Counted from the stretch's first letter, positions 1 to 5,548 are shown. The stretch: DNA of 5,548 nt from a bacterium Ga0077546 (GCA_001464165.1 LNEX01000119.1:1-5548); one strand, 5' to 3'. The notes: generated by a model from the sequence alone, not told the origin. Numbers and translations are program-made.

Positions 1-389
1 AAAAATGGTTTGATTTGTACTTGGGTATCTACTTGAACGAATCTCATGGGATTGCCAGTTTCACGGTCGACTGAAGAGCCAAATGCAACTGAGCTGCCGT
101 CGTTCTGCACTACTACTGCACCAGTAAAGGCTGCTAAACCGCTTCCCTCCCAGGCTGACTTCATGGCCGCAGCCGCAGGGGCATAGTCAGCAGTGGTCGG
201 ATTAATCGTCGTTATTGGCGTGGTGGCGCAGGCCTTAGCTGTCATCTGATTGAGATACCAGCCAGCGCAATATCCGATGCTGAGATAGAGTAGGTCGACC
301 ATCGGAAAGAGGATAACGAGAAAAAGAATTAGCAGGGCAGGGGCTAATTCTGCAATTTGGCCACCATTACTCTTTCGTCGTGCCTTCAT
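1..389 (-). CDS. TadE/TadG-like membrane-anchored (pseudo)pilin-type protein, 3' end beyond window
   Basis: Reading the minus strand from an ATG at 389, the frame stays open to the window edge (129 codons), so only the N-terminal part is seen. A G-rich Shine-Dalgarno-like stretch (404-397) lies 7 bases before the ATG and supports this start. The protein begins with a short basic segment (Lys2, Arg4, Arg5, Lys6), then Gly9-Gly10, Glu14 and a long hydrophobic helix (about residues 15-40, with Pro17 and Pro29). It continues as a polar, Thr/Ala-rich domain. A basic tail, a Gly, a Glu a few residues later and a hydrophobic helix with an internal Pro is the layout of TadE/TadG/TadF-like proteins. 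These minor pseudopilins of Tad (Flp) pilus systems are anchored in the inner membrane with the rest of the protein outside. No other tad gene is visible, so the family call rests on this N-terminus alone. A different single-pass membrane protein remains possible. Confidence 0.6.
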   Translation of the reverse strand, partial: MKARRKSNGGQIAELAPALLILFLVILFPMVDLLYLSIGYCAGWYLNQMTAKACATTPITTINPTTADYAPAAAAMKSAWEGSGLAAFTGAVVVQNDGSSVAFGSSVDRETGNPMRFVQVDTQVQIKPF

Positions 390-688
390 ACCGCGATCCC
401 CCCCGGGAAATATGCAAATATTCTATTAAAAGAGGCCACAGCCCTTGGCTGAATTCCAAACATTTCTTATACACGTTATGCCACGCGAGGCGGGCCTTTA
501 AATCCTTTATTGCTTATACGGTGGTTCCATTTAGCGAGAATTAATCTGTCAGGCACTTGGGGTAGAATAAGTCTTGCTCGGTGGTGAGAATCTTCCTGTG
601 AAAGTGGTGAAATTAGAAAGAGTGATTGCTTGAAAATTAAGCTGAAAGAATTGCCAAGAGTTTCCCCTGATTATCAAGGATTGCCAGA
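390..688. other. divergent intergenic region between the TadE-like gene and the TPR gene
   Basis: This stretch of about 300 bases separates two divergently transcribed genes and should hold both promoters. I found no convincing gene in it; frames on both strands are broken by stops within a few dozen codons. A -10-like hexamer TAGAAT lies at 563-568 on the plus strand without a good -35 partner, and TATAAG-like sequence occurs around 467-472 on the minus strand, also without one. A short perfect inverted repeat, CAGCC-CTT-GGCTG (439-451), lies in the 5' untranslated region of the TadE-like gene. The plus-strand gene has a Shine-Dalgarno sequence AAGGA at 676-680. No promoter can be assigned with confidence. 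Confidence 0.5.
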
Positions 689-2056
689 GTGATAAGAAAA
701 AATCGTATTGCCATTGCCAGTAACATCACCAGGCCAGCACTGCCCTTTGCTGTTAGTTTGATTCTTCTATTCCCTGGTTTCGCTCACGGTGAGGCGGCAG
801 GCAGTGCCACTGTTCTGGCTGAAACAGAAGTTGAAACCCCATTACGAAGAGATGAATTACCAGACGAACAATTGCCTGGTGGGGTGGCGGTTGGTAAGGT
901 GCTAAAACGAATTCAAGCAGAATTAGATAGGCGCCAGCTGACTCAGGCTTCACAAACCGAATTAGAAGCTTTAGCTACGAAGTATCCGAACAACTACAAA
1001 GTGCATCTTTACTATGGTTTGGTGCTTGACGATGTTGGTTTACCTGAGCAAGCCATGACGGAATTTGAACTCGCCGATAAATTTGGTCCGCAAGATCCTC
1101 GGGGTACTGCGGGGATTATGAATCACATACTGGCTCGAGGCGATTCAGCCGCTGCCACAGAGCTGCTTAACAAGGCTCTCAAACGCTTTCCAGATTCTCC
1201 TGAGATCCTGTACTTCATGGGCAAAAACTTTAAAGAGCACAGGCATTGGTCTGAGGCGCAGATAGTACTAAGTCGGGCATACAAGGCTGGCTACAAAGTG
1301 AAGCATCTGCCTGTTGAACTAGGTGAACTTTATCAGGAGAGTGCCCCGTTAATTGCTCTGAAACTGGCTAATGAAGACCTGGCTCAGTACCCTGATTATT
1401 ACCTCTCGCTGCAGGTAAAGGCTCTCGCTTTGATGAACATGGGTAAGTTCACAGCTGCTATTGAACCCCTTAAGAAGCTCTACAACCAGTCGCCGGCGTT
1501 CAATCGCTCGGCTGAATATTATTTGCGCTGTCTGTTCTGGGATGGTCGCTATCATGATGCTCTTAATCCAGGTTTGTACTACTTGGGTAAAGAAGCTCAC
1601 GCTATTGGTGGTCCCCTGGTTTCGTCTGAGGTTCTAGGTGAAGTCATTAGTCGGCTTTCTGCTCAAGACGTCGAACAGCAACTCAATCACTTTTATGGAC
1701 AGTTGAAGAAAGAGAAGTTTTTGGTCAGGCCAGCTTTCCATTATTACCTTGCTACTATCTTCTACAAGCAGGGTAAGGCGAGATTGGCTAAAGCTGAATT
1801 AGAGCGGCTTTTAGAGAGCGATCCTAAGTCGGTGGAAGGCCTTTATTTGCTTGGTCAGCTGCAAGAAAACTACGGGCGTAATTATGAACAAGCATTGAAG
1901 GCTTATGAAATGGCTCATGCTCTCTCTCCTTACGACATGGCCATAGAGAAGGCCTACAATCGCATGATGGAGAGGCAAGCCTTCCGTTCTTCTGACTGGG
2001 CTAGAGCTTTTAGAGACTGGCTTGATAATATGTTTGGTCGAACCAGGCTAAATTAA
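689..2056 (+). CDS. exported TPR-repeat protein, function unknown
   Basis: The start is a GTG at 689, preceded by AAGGA (676-680) with an 8-base spacer, which is well placed. The 455-residue product begins with a basic N-terminus (Arg3, Lys4, Arg6), a hydrophobic core (about residues 17-31) and Ala-His-Gly at 32-34, a plausible signal peptidase I site; export to the periplasm or outside is inferred. A linker rich in Glu and Leu (about 35-68) follows. The rest is helical-hairpin repeats with TPR spacing and typical Gly/Ala/Tyr/Pro positions: roughly 103-136, 138-170, 171-203, 205-237, 238-271, 275-300, 348-380 and 381-415. The clearest are the fifth and the last two. The C-terminus (420-455) is basic and aromatic. 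TPR domains are protein-binding scaffolds, so this may be a periplasmic assembly or adaptor protein; the sequence does not reveal its partner. It stands alone, with a gap of about 150 bases to the next gene. Confidence 0.85.
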   Translation: MIRKNRIAIASNITRPALPFAVSLILLFPGFAHGEAAGSATVLAETEVETPLRRDELPDEQLPGGVAVGKVLKRIQAELDRRQLTQASQTELEALATKYPNNYKVHLYYGLVLDDVGLPEQAMTEFELADKFGPQDPRGTAGIMNHILARGDSAAATELLNKALKRFPDSPEILYFMGKNFKEHRHWSEAQIVLSRAYKAGYKVKHLPVELGELYQESAPLIALKLANEDLAQYPDYYLSLQVKALALMNMGKFTAAIEPLKKLYNQSPAFNRSAEYYLRCLFWDGRYHDALNPGLYYLGKEAHAIGGPLVSSEVLGEVISRLSAQDVEQQLNHFYGQLKKEKFLVRPAFHYYLATIFYKQGKARLAKAELERLLESDPKSVEGLYLLGQLQENYGRNYEQALKAYEMAHALSPYDMAIEKAYNRMMERQAFRSSDWARAFRDWLDNMFGRTRLN

Positions 2057-2063
2057 AACAAGT

Positions 2064-2093
2064 CATAGCTAAACTAGACATAGCTGAACTAGT
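2064..2093. repeat. imperfect tandem duplication of a 15-bp unit
   Basis: Two adjacent copies, CATAGCTAAACTAGA (2064-2078) and CATAGCTGAACTAGT (2079-2093), differ at one internal base and at the last base. The array starts 7 bases after the stop codon of the TPR gene. The second copy runs into an 8-bp palindrome, AACTAGTT (2087-2094). It may be a simple slippage duplication or a pair of binding sites; the sequence alone cannot decide. Confidence 0.75.
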
Positions 2094-2114
2094 TAATCTT
2101 GCTGCTTCCTAAAA

Positions 2115-2143
2115 CTTATCTGCTAGACCTGATAAGCAGGTCT
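2115..2143 (+). promoter_or_regulatory. two mutually exclusive small hairpins in the leader of the phosphate gene cluster
   Basis: CTTATC (2115-2120) can pair with GATAAG (2131-2136). Alternatively AGACCTG (2125-2131) can pair with CAGGTCT (2137-2143) around a 5-base loop. The two structures share bases and cannot form together. The second has a 7-bp stem but is followed by mixed sequence, and the T-run at 2156-2160 is 12 bases further on, so it is a poor match to an intrinsic terminator. It could be a weak terminator of the TPR gene or an attenuator-like leader; chance pairing is also possible at this stem length. Confidence 0.3.
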
Positions 2144-2210
2144 TGTCATGGGCTCTTTTTGCTAAGCTGGTAAAGGGTTGGCAGGATTTCAGGAATCATG
2201 GTGTCTTTGC

Positions 2211-3212
2211 GTGCGATATGTTCCTTATCACAGATTGGCGAATCTACCCAATATCATTGCTGACGGAAAGGCTAACCACGCGACCGTGCTCACCCTTTCC
2301 CATTGGCCCAAAAGCACTACTCCAGTGGAGTTTAAAGCTGACTTATCGGCCCAGATAGTTTATCGCTATCTCAACAGTCCAGAGTACATCTTGCCTCCGA
2401 CTTGCGATGTGGTATCAAATAATCACTTTGATGAAGATGGTTTGGTGTCGCTTTACTGCTTGCTCAATCCGCAGGCGGCTCTGGAAGAGCAATCTACCCT
2501 GGTGGATATTGCCCGAGCCGGTGATTTTGGTACCTTTAATGATCGCGAATCAGCCAGAGTTTGCTTCGTCTTATCAGCTTGGTCCAATCCAGACCTCTCC
2601 CCTCTGAACCAGGGAGTTTTTGCTCGACCATATCCCGAAGTTACGGCCATCTTGTATGAGGAATTGCTGGTTCGTTTGCCCAATATCATTCGAAAAATTG
2701 ACAATCTTAAGCGTTATTGGCAGGAAGAAGATGATTTTCTTGATACCACAGAGAATGCCATCGCATCTGACTTGATCACTCTTCAAGAATTCCCTGAAGT
2801 CGATCTGTTGGTAGTGCGAGTGCAAGACAAAAGTTTTCCTTATATGGCTAGAGAGCATTGTCCTAGCTGGATTTCGTCGGTACTGCATCCGATGGCTTTG
2901 CATAATCGCACCGAACGTATGCGCTTGCTGGTGATGCAGGGAAGGCATTATGAACTCTACTACCGCTACGAAACATGGGTCGATTTCGTTTCAAAACCAC
3001 TAGCCAAACGGTTAGATCTGAGTGATTTAGCCAAGACTCTGACAAACATGGAAAATGGCAGAGGGTGCTGGCAATTCACTGGCAACGATGAGATAATTGC
3101 CCGGCTTAAGTTGGTAGATGGGAAGGAAAGCAGAATCGATCCCGACGACTTTTTATCTGAGGTCAAAAGGGCATTGGTTCAAGGCGAGAACTTGAATGGA
3201 AGCATCTGTTAA
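2211..3212 (+). CDS. uncharacterised protein, tentatively DUF6687-type, possible metal-dependent phosphoesterase-like fold
   Basis: The frame is closed upstream by a TAA at 2163. Possible starts are TTG at 2178 and GTG at 2211. I prefer GTG 2211 (333 residues): GGTG at 2199-2202 lies 8 bases before it, the TTG has its purine-rich stretch directly abutting, and Arg-Tyr-Val-Pro-Tyr looks like a natural N-terminus. Conserved-looking blocks are Ile-Ile-Ala-Asp-Gly-Lys-Ala-Asn (15-22), Leu-Ser-His-Trp-Pro (29-33), Ser-Asn-Asn-His-Phe-Asp-Glu-Asp-Gly-Leu (69-78), Asp-Ile-Ala-Arg-Ala-Gly-Asp-Phe (99-106) and Tyr-Arg-Tyr-Glu-Thr-Trp (251-256). I associate this pattern from memory with DUF6687, whose function is unknown to me. 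The His-x-Asp-x-Asp-Gly core resembles motif I of DHH phosphoesterases and suggests a bound metal, but that is inference. There is no signal peptide or membrane helix, so it is probably cytosolic. It overlaps the next gene by 17 bases, which implies co-expression with the DUF47/PiT pair. Confidence 0.72.
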   Translation: MRYVPYHRLANLPNIIADGKANHATVLTLSHWPKSTTPVEFKADLSAQIVYRYLNSPEYILPPTCDVVSNNHFDEDGLVSLYCLLNPQAALEEQSTLVDIARAGDFGTFNDRESARVCFVLSAWSNPDLSPLNQGVFARPYPEVTAILYEELLVRLPNIIRKIDNLKRYWQEEDDFLDTTENAIASDLITLQEFPEVDLLVVRVQDKSFPYMAREHCPSWISSVLHPMALHNRTERMRLLVMQGRHYELYYRYETWVDFVSKPLAKRLDLSDLAKTLTNMENGRGCWQFTGNDEIIARLKLVDGKESRIDPDDFLSEVKRALVQGENLNGSIC

Positions 3213-3855
3213 AGAGCCCCTCTGGAAACGTCTAGTAGCGCCTGGCGTTGCAAGATTTTTTGCTCCGCGTATTGATTTCTACGCTTTGCTAGTTGCCCAA
3301 GCCGACACTACCCTCAGGGGGGTAGAAGGTCTTGAGACCTGGCTCAGTACTGGAGCCGCCGAGCGTTGCCAGGTTGTTCGTGATTTGGAACATCATGGCG
3401 ATGAGCTAAAGGCCTCGCTACAGAGCAAGTTAGCTGAATCATTTGTCACTCCTTTTGATCGCGAAGATATATATGACCTGTCTGTCAGGCTTGATGAAGT
3501 GCTTAATAGCGCTAAGAACAGTGCCCGCGAGGTGGAGGCGCTCAATTACTGCCCTCGTGATTCAAGTTTGTCTGAGATGGCACGTAACTTGGTTGAAGGT
3601 AGCCGCTGCTTGTACAACTCTTTCCGCAATCTCAACGTCAATTTAGAAGAGGCGTCTGCTCAAGCCAAACTGGCTCGCAAGTCTGAGAATCGGTTCGAGA
3701 AAGTATATAGGCAGGCCATGCGCGAACTATTTGAACTGAACGACTTTAAGACAATTTTACGCACCCTCGAAGTTTATAGAACCATGGTGCAAACAGCGTC
3801 TCGCATAGACATGGTGGCGGAGAAGTTACACCATGTGATAGTCAAAATTAGCTAA
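3196..3855 (+). CDS. DUF47 / PhoU-like protein, probable regulator or partner of the PiT permease
   Basis: The ATG at 3196 lies inside the end of the upstream gene in another frame (17-base overlap), with a weak GGCGAG ribosome site at 3183-3188. The 219-residue, all-helical product has the family layout. It opens with a short basic N-terminus; then comes a first helical half with Glu65-His-His-Gly-Asp69 (the ExxxD-type metal motif). The hallmark Thr85-Pro-Phe-Asp-Arg-Glu-Asp91-Ile and Leu99-Asp-Glu-Val-Leu follow. The second half carries the matching helix with Glu164-Asn-Arg-Phe-Glu168. A closing helix around residues 200-216 contains Arg-Ile-Asp-Met-Val-Ala-Glu-Lys. In the second metal motif the usual Asp is replaced by Glu (Glu168). 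Length is normal for DUF47. Family members are typically encoded beside PiT phosphate transporters and are thought to modulate them, as PhoU does for the Pst system; here the PiT gene follows directly. It is expected to be cytosolic and to bind metal ions. Confidence 0.88.
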   Translation: MEASVKEPLWKRLVAPGVARFFAPRIDFYALLVAQADTTLRGVEGLETWLSTGAAERCQVVRDLEHHGDELKASLQSKLAESFVTPFDREDIYDLSVRLDEVLNSAKNSAREVEALNYCPRDSSLSEMARNLVEGSRCLYNSFRNLNVNLEEASAQAKLARKSENRFEKVYRQAMRELFELNDFKTILRTLEVYRTMVQTASRIDMVAEKLHHVIVKIS

Positions 3856-3913
3856 ATTGACTACATCTTGCAGTTGTTTAGAGTAATTGGAAACTCAGGT
3901 CGAGCAAAAGAAC

Positions 3914-3918
3914 AGAGG
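3914..3918 (+). promoter_or_regulatory. ribosome binding site that points to an AUU start for the PiT gene
   Basis: AGAGG at 3914-3918 is the only good Shine-Dalgarno sequence before the PiT gene. Eight bases downstream, in frame, is ATT at 3927. The first conventional start in the frame is GTG at 3942, 23 bases from this site and with only AT-rich, SD-poor sequence before it. The spacing therefore decides in favour of ATT, or of a weakly translated GTG. Confidence 0.5.
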
Positions 3919-3926
3919 CACGGACC

Positions 3927-4964
3927 ATTAATTTCTACTTTGTGTTAGTGGTATTGCTTGGCTGTTTGTTTGCTTTTACAAACGGCTTTCAAGACGGCAG
4001 TTCGGTTGCAGCCAGCCCAATTGCATCACGTTCTGTTGGAATGTGGCAAGGTGTTTTACTAACTGCCATCTTCGAGTTTTTGGGTGCTCTTTTTGGTGGT
4101 TCACAAGTTGCCTCCGCAATTTCAGGAATTACTAACTATCCTCGCGGTGAGCCGTTTCTTTGTGTTCTTGCATGTGCATTGCTAGCTGCCGTGCTATGGA
4201 ATTTTCTTACTCGTTCGATCAAGCTTCCCTCCAGTTCCACTCATGCCCTTGTTGGTGGCTTAATTGGTGCTATCTTTGCTGCGACTGGGAGTTTTGAGTA
4301 TATTGTTTGGGGAAGTTTCAATGCCCTAATTCATCCGACTGGAGTTTGCAAAGTCATTGCCACTCTGTTTCTTTCTCCGTTGATTGGTTTTGTGGCCGGC
4401 TATTTTACCCTGCACCTGCTTCAGTTTTTGCTAGCGAGAGCAACTAATCAGGTCAACAATGCCCTAAAGAGCATGCAATGGTTTGTTCTTCCGCTTCTCG
4501 CCTTCGGCCATGGTGCCAATGATACTCAAAAGGTCATGGGTGTTATTGTTATGGCTATCAGCGCTGCGGGCTTGTTAGGACGTCAAAATCCTTTAACTTC
4601 GAGTGACACTATTCCCTTGTGGGTGAGAATTACTATTGGTTTATGTATGGCGGCAGGAGTCGTTTGCATGGCCCCTGGAATTCTTAAACGAGTCGGTCTT
4701 GGCATATTTAAGCAACGTCCTGTGCATGGCTTTGTTAGCGAGTTTGCCTCGGCAGTAGTTGTGCTCACCGGCTCAATTACCGGTGGGCCTGTTTCGGCCT
4801 CGCAGGTAATTGCTTCTACTGTTATGGGTGTTGGTTATGCTAATCGGCGCAGGGGGGTGCATTGGCTCGTTGCCCGAGAAATGGCTTGGGCTTGGTTCCT
4901 GACGATCCCGTGTTCAGCTGCTTTCGCTTATTTTCTATTTCGCTTGATATTTAATACGCTATAG
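3927..4964 (+). CDS. pit: PiT-family inorganic phosphate permease (cation/phosphate symporter)
   Basis: This integral membrane protein moves phosphate, as metal-phosphate or with protons or sodium, into the cell. It has about ten hydrophobic segments and the two inverted signature repeats of the family. Residues are counted from GTG 3942 (340 residues); the preferred ATT start at 3927 adds five and completes the first membrane helix. The first repeat shows Phe12-Thr-Asn-Gly-Phe-Gln-Asp18 and Leu95-Pro-Ser-Ser-Ser-Thr-His101-Ala-Leu-Val-Gly-Gly. The second shows Phe188-Gly-His-Gly-Ala-Asn-Asp194-Thr-Gln and Pro283-Val-Ser-Ala-Ser-Gln288 followed by Gly-Val-Gly. The usual Asp-x-x-Asn of the first repeat is Asp18-Gly-Ser-Ser21, and the usual Ser-Thr-Thr-His of the second is Ser-Ala-Ser-Gln, so one half of each pair has lost canonical residues. 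The central cytoplasmic loop is short, as in compact bacterial PiTs. A 71-base gap follows the DUF47 gene with no terminator, which fits one operon. Family identity is firm; substrate and affinity are inferred. Confidence 0.93.
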   Translation: MNFYFVLVVLLGCLFAFTNGFQDGSSVAASPIASRSVGMWQGVLLTAIFEFLGALFGGSQVASAISGITNYPRGEPFLCVLACALLAAVLWNFLTRSIKLPSSSTHALVGGLIGAIFAATGSFEYIVWGSFNALIHPTGVCKVIATLFLSPLIGFVAGYFTLHLLQFLLARATNQVNNALKSMQWFVLPLLAFGHGANDTQKVMGVIVMAISAAGLLGRQNPLTSSDTIPLWVRITIGLCMAAGVVCMAPGILKRVGLGIFKQRPVHGFVSEFASAVVVLTGSITGGPVSASQVIASTVMGVGYANRRRGVHWLVAREMAWAWFLTIPCSAAFAYFLFRLIFNTL

Positions 4965-5033
4965 CTCTAAAAATATTATGTATAAATCCACCGAGTCAGC
5001 TTTGCCTAGGAGTCTGATATCGATACTTACGAC
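4965..5033. other. convergent intergenic gap without a clear terminator
   Basis: These 69 bases separate the PiT gene from the convergent small minus-strand gene. I see only short palindromes (TATCGATA at 5018-5025) and no GC-rich stem followed by a T-run on either strand. Transcription may therefore end by a factor-dependent route or run on antisense into the neighbour. Confidence 0.4.
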
Positions 5034-5270
5034 TTAAATACTGTGCGTTCCGAGTAAGGGTTGATCTCCCGGATATACCCATGGAGCGCTGTAAGTAGAT
5101 TGCTTTAGCTGTGGATGAAAAAGCCATGTATTAGATGTAGCAATTAATAAACCGGCTACGACAGCTAGCCACATTTTGTTAATTGGTTCGTTGAGCTGAT
5201 TCTCAGATTGGTCCGCGGCTTTAATATCGGCCTGAAATTGCTCTGGCACACGGCTTTTATTTTGGAACAT
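5034..5270 (-). CDS. small single-pass membrane protein, function unknown
   Basis: On the minus strand an ATG at 5270 is preceded by AGAGG with an 8-base spacer (AGAGG occupies 5279-5283), a well-placed ribosome site. The open frame reaches back to 5510, but this internal start is favoured because it carries the site and because the region beyond 5412 is better read as a gene on the other strand. The product has 78 residues. The N-terminal part (1-31) is polar, rich in Gln, Asn, Glu and Asp. One hydrophobic helix runs from about Met33 to Phe51. The tail (52-78) is rich in Pro, Tyr, Ser and Gly, with no recognisable motif. I do not recognise the family. It could be a small envelope protein or a subunit of a larger complex. 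Confidence 0.55.
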   Translation of the reverse strand: MFQNKSRVPEQFQADIKAADQSENQLNEPINKMWLAVVAGLLIATSNTWLFHPQLKQSTYSAPWVYPGDQPLLGTHSI

Positions 5271-5318
5271 AAATCTTACCTCTATTGCCACATGCCCGAT
5301 TACGCTATTCACTAAACT

Positions 5319-5362
5319 GTTTCGACTGGGATTCGATGTGGAATCTAAGTTGAATCTGAAAC
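5319..5362. repeat. four tandem 11-bp units, candidate regulator-binding array
   Basis: The sequence divides without gaps into GTTTCGACTGG (5319-5329), GATTCGATGTG (5330-5340), GAATCTAAGTT (5341-5351) and GAATCTGAAAC (5352-5362). Each unit begins G-(A/T)-(A/T)-T-C and neighbours match at about 7 of 11 positions. An 11-bp period puts every unit on the same face of the helix. That is the arrangement of direct-repeat sites for OmpR/PhoB-class response regulators, including Pho boxes. The array lies between the divergent small membrane protein gene and the gene starting at 5412. The regulator assignment is inference. Confidence 0.45.
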
Positions 5363-5377
5363 TATTTTTTTGAGTGT

Positions 5378-5394
5378 CGGCCACTAGTGAGCCG
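5378..5394. promoter_or_regulatory. near-perfect inverted repeat, possible operator
   Basis: CGGCCACT (5378-5385) is followed directly by AGTG-A-GCCG (5386-5394), giving 8-bp arms interrupted by a single unpaired A at 5390. It contains the perfect 8-bp palindrome CACTAGTG (5382-5389). It ends 17 bases before the ATG at 5412, in a position suited to a repressor operator or a leader hairpin for that gene. Confidence 0.35.
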
Positions 5395-5411
5395 CTGAGA
5401 GTAGGAGAGTT

Positions 5412-5548
5412 ATGGGTAACGAGATGGCTAGTGAAAAGGCAAACGAAATGAGTGAAGAGCAAAGCGATCGCAGCTGGTTGGATAGAGAAAGTGATAATGA
5501 GGAAACTCAAGATATTGCAGCGATTCGTGATTATGCTTACGAATCATT
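5412..5548 (+). CDS. N-terminus of an acidic protein of unknown function, 3' end beyond window
   Basis: An ATG at 5412 follows AGGAG (5403-5407) with a rather short 4-base spacer; an in-frame ATG at 5424 is an alternative. The frame is open to the window edge, 45 codons. The visible residues are strongly acidic and polar (many Glu, Asp, Ser, Asn and Gln), with no hydrophobic segment or signal peptide, which suggests a cytosolic protein or a disordered leader. No family is recognisable from so little sequence. It diverges from the small membrane protein gene and shares a 141-base intergenic region with it. The reality of the gene rests on its ribosome site and open frame only. Confidence 0.5.
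   Translation, partial: MGNEMASEKANEMSEEQSDRSWLDRESDNEETQDIAAIRDYAYES

Noticed and set aside
599..634. leader peptide of about 11 codons starting with GTG upstream of the TPR gene
   Set aside because: There is no ribosome site, no regulatory codon run and no attenuator hairpin after it.
2125..2160. intrinsic terminator of the TPR gene
   Set aside because: The 7-bp stem is separated by 12 mixed bases from the short T-run, unlike a standard terminator.
2178..2210. TTG at 2178 as the start of the DUF6687-type gene
   Set aside because: Its purine-rich stretch directly abuts the codon, leaving no spacer, and the extra 11 residues look unlike a conserved N-terminus. It is not excluded.
2143..2358. 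71-codon plus-strand frame beginning at 2143
   Set aside because: It overlaps the start of the 333-residue gene in another frame, has no ribosome site and no recognisable protein features.
2574..2948. 124-codon open frame on the minus strand
   Set aside because: It is fully antisense to the well-supported 333-residue gene and encodes a composition without recognisable motifs.
5271..5510. N-terminal 80-residue extension of the minus-strand small protein, to an ATG at 5510
   Set aside because: A well-placed ribosome site precedes the internal ATG at 5270, and the extension is antisense to a plus-strand frame with its own ribosome site.

Overview
The window looks like chromosomal DNA from a Gram-negative-type bacterium with short, dense gene neighbourhoods. 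The contents are a Tad-type (pseudo)pilin-like gene, an exported TPR protein, and a PhoU-like/PiT phosphate module whose first gene is an uncharacterised protein. GTG starts and moderate base composition fit many lineages. A relative of the non-photosynthetic Cyanobacteria (Obscuribacterales / Vampirovibrionia), which include polyphosphate-accumulating members, is my guess from overall flavour only. No rRNA, tRNA, CRISPR array, insertion sequence or phage gene is visible.

Layout. Positions 1-389 (minus strand) hold the start of a TadE/TadG-like membrane-anchored protein that runs off the left edge. A gap of about 300 bases separates it from a divergent plus-strand gene (689-2056) for a secreted or periplasmic protein of 455 residues made mostly of TPR-like helical repeats. 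The next gap (2057-2210) contains a 15-bp tandem repeat and two mutually exclusive small hairpins. It leads into three plus-strand genes: an uncharacterised 333-residue protein that I assign tentatively to the DUF6687 type (2211-3212), a DUF47/PhoU-like protein that overlaps it by 17 bases (3196-3855), and a PiT-family phosphate permease (about 3927-4964). On the far right, a small one-pass membrane protein on the minus strand (5034-5270) diverges from an acidic plus-strand reading frame that begins at 5412 and is cut by the window edge. Their shared intergenic region carries four tandem 11-bp units and a near-perfect inverted repeat.

How they work together. DUF47 proteins are well-known partners of PiT transporters and are thought to control their activity or expression. 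The coding overlap with the upstream gene suggests that this unknown protein, which has an Asn-His-Phe-Asp-Glu-Asp-Gly core resembling the acidic metal-binding motif of DHH phosphoesterases, belongs to the same phosphate-related unit. That link is inference.

Points most worth a second look are the three-gene phosphate unit with an uncharacterised first member, the apparent AUU start of the PiT gene, the 11-bp tandem array upstream of the divergent pair, and the asymmetric loss of canonical residues in the two PiT signature repeats.
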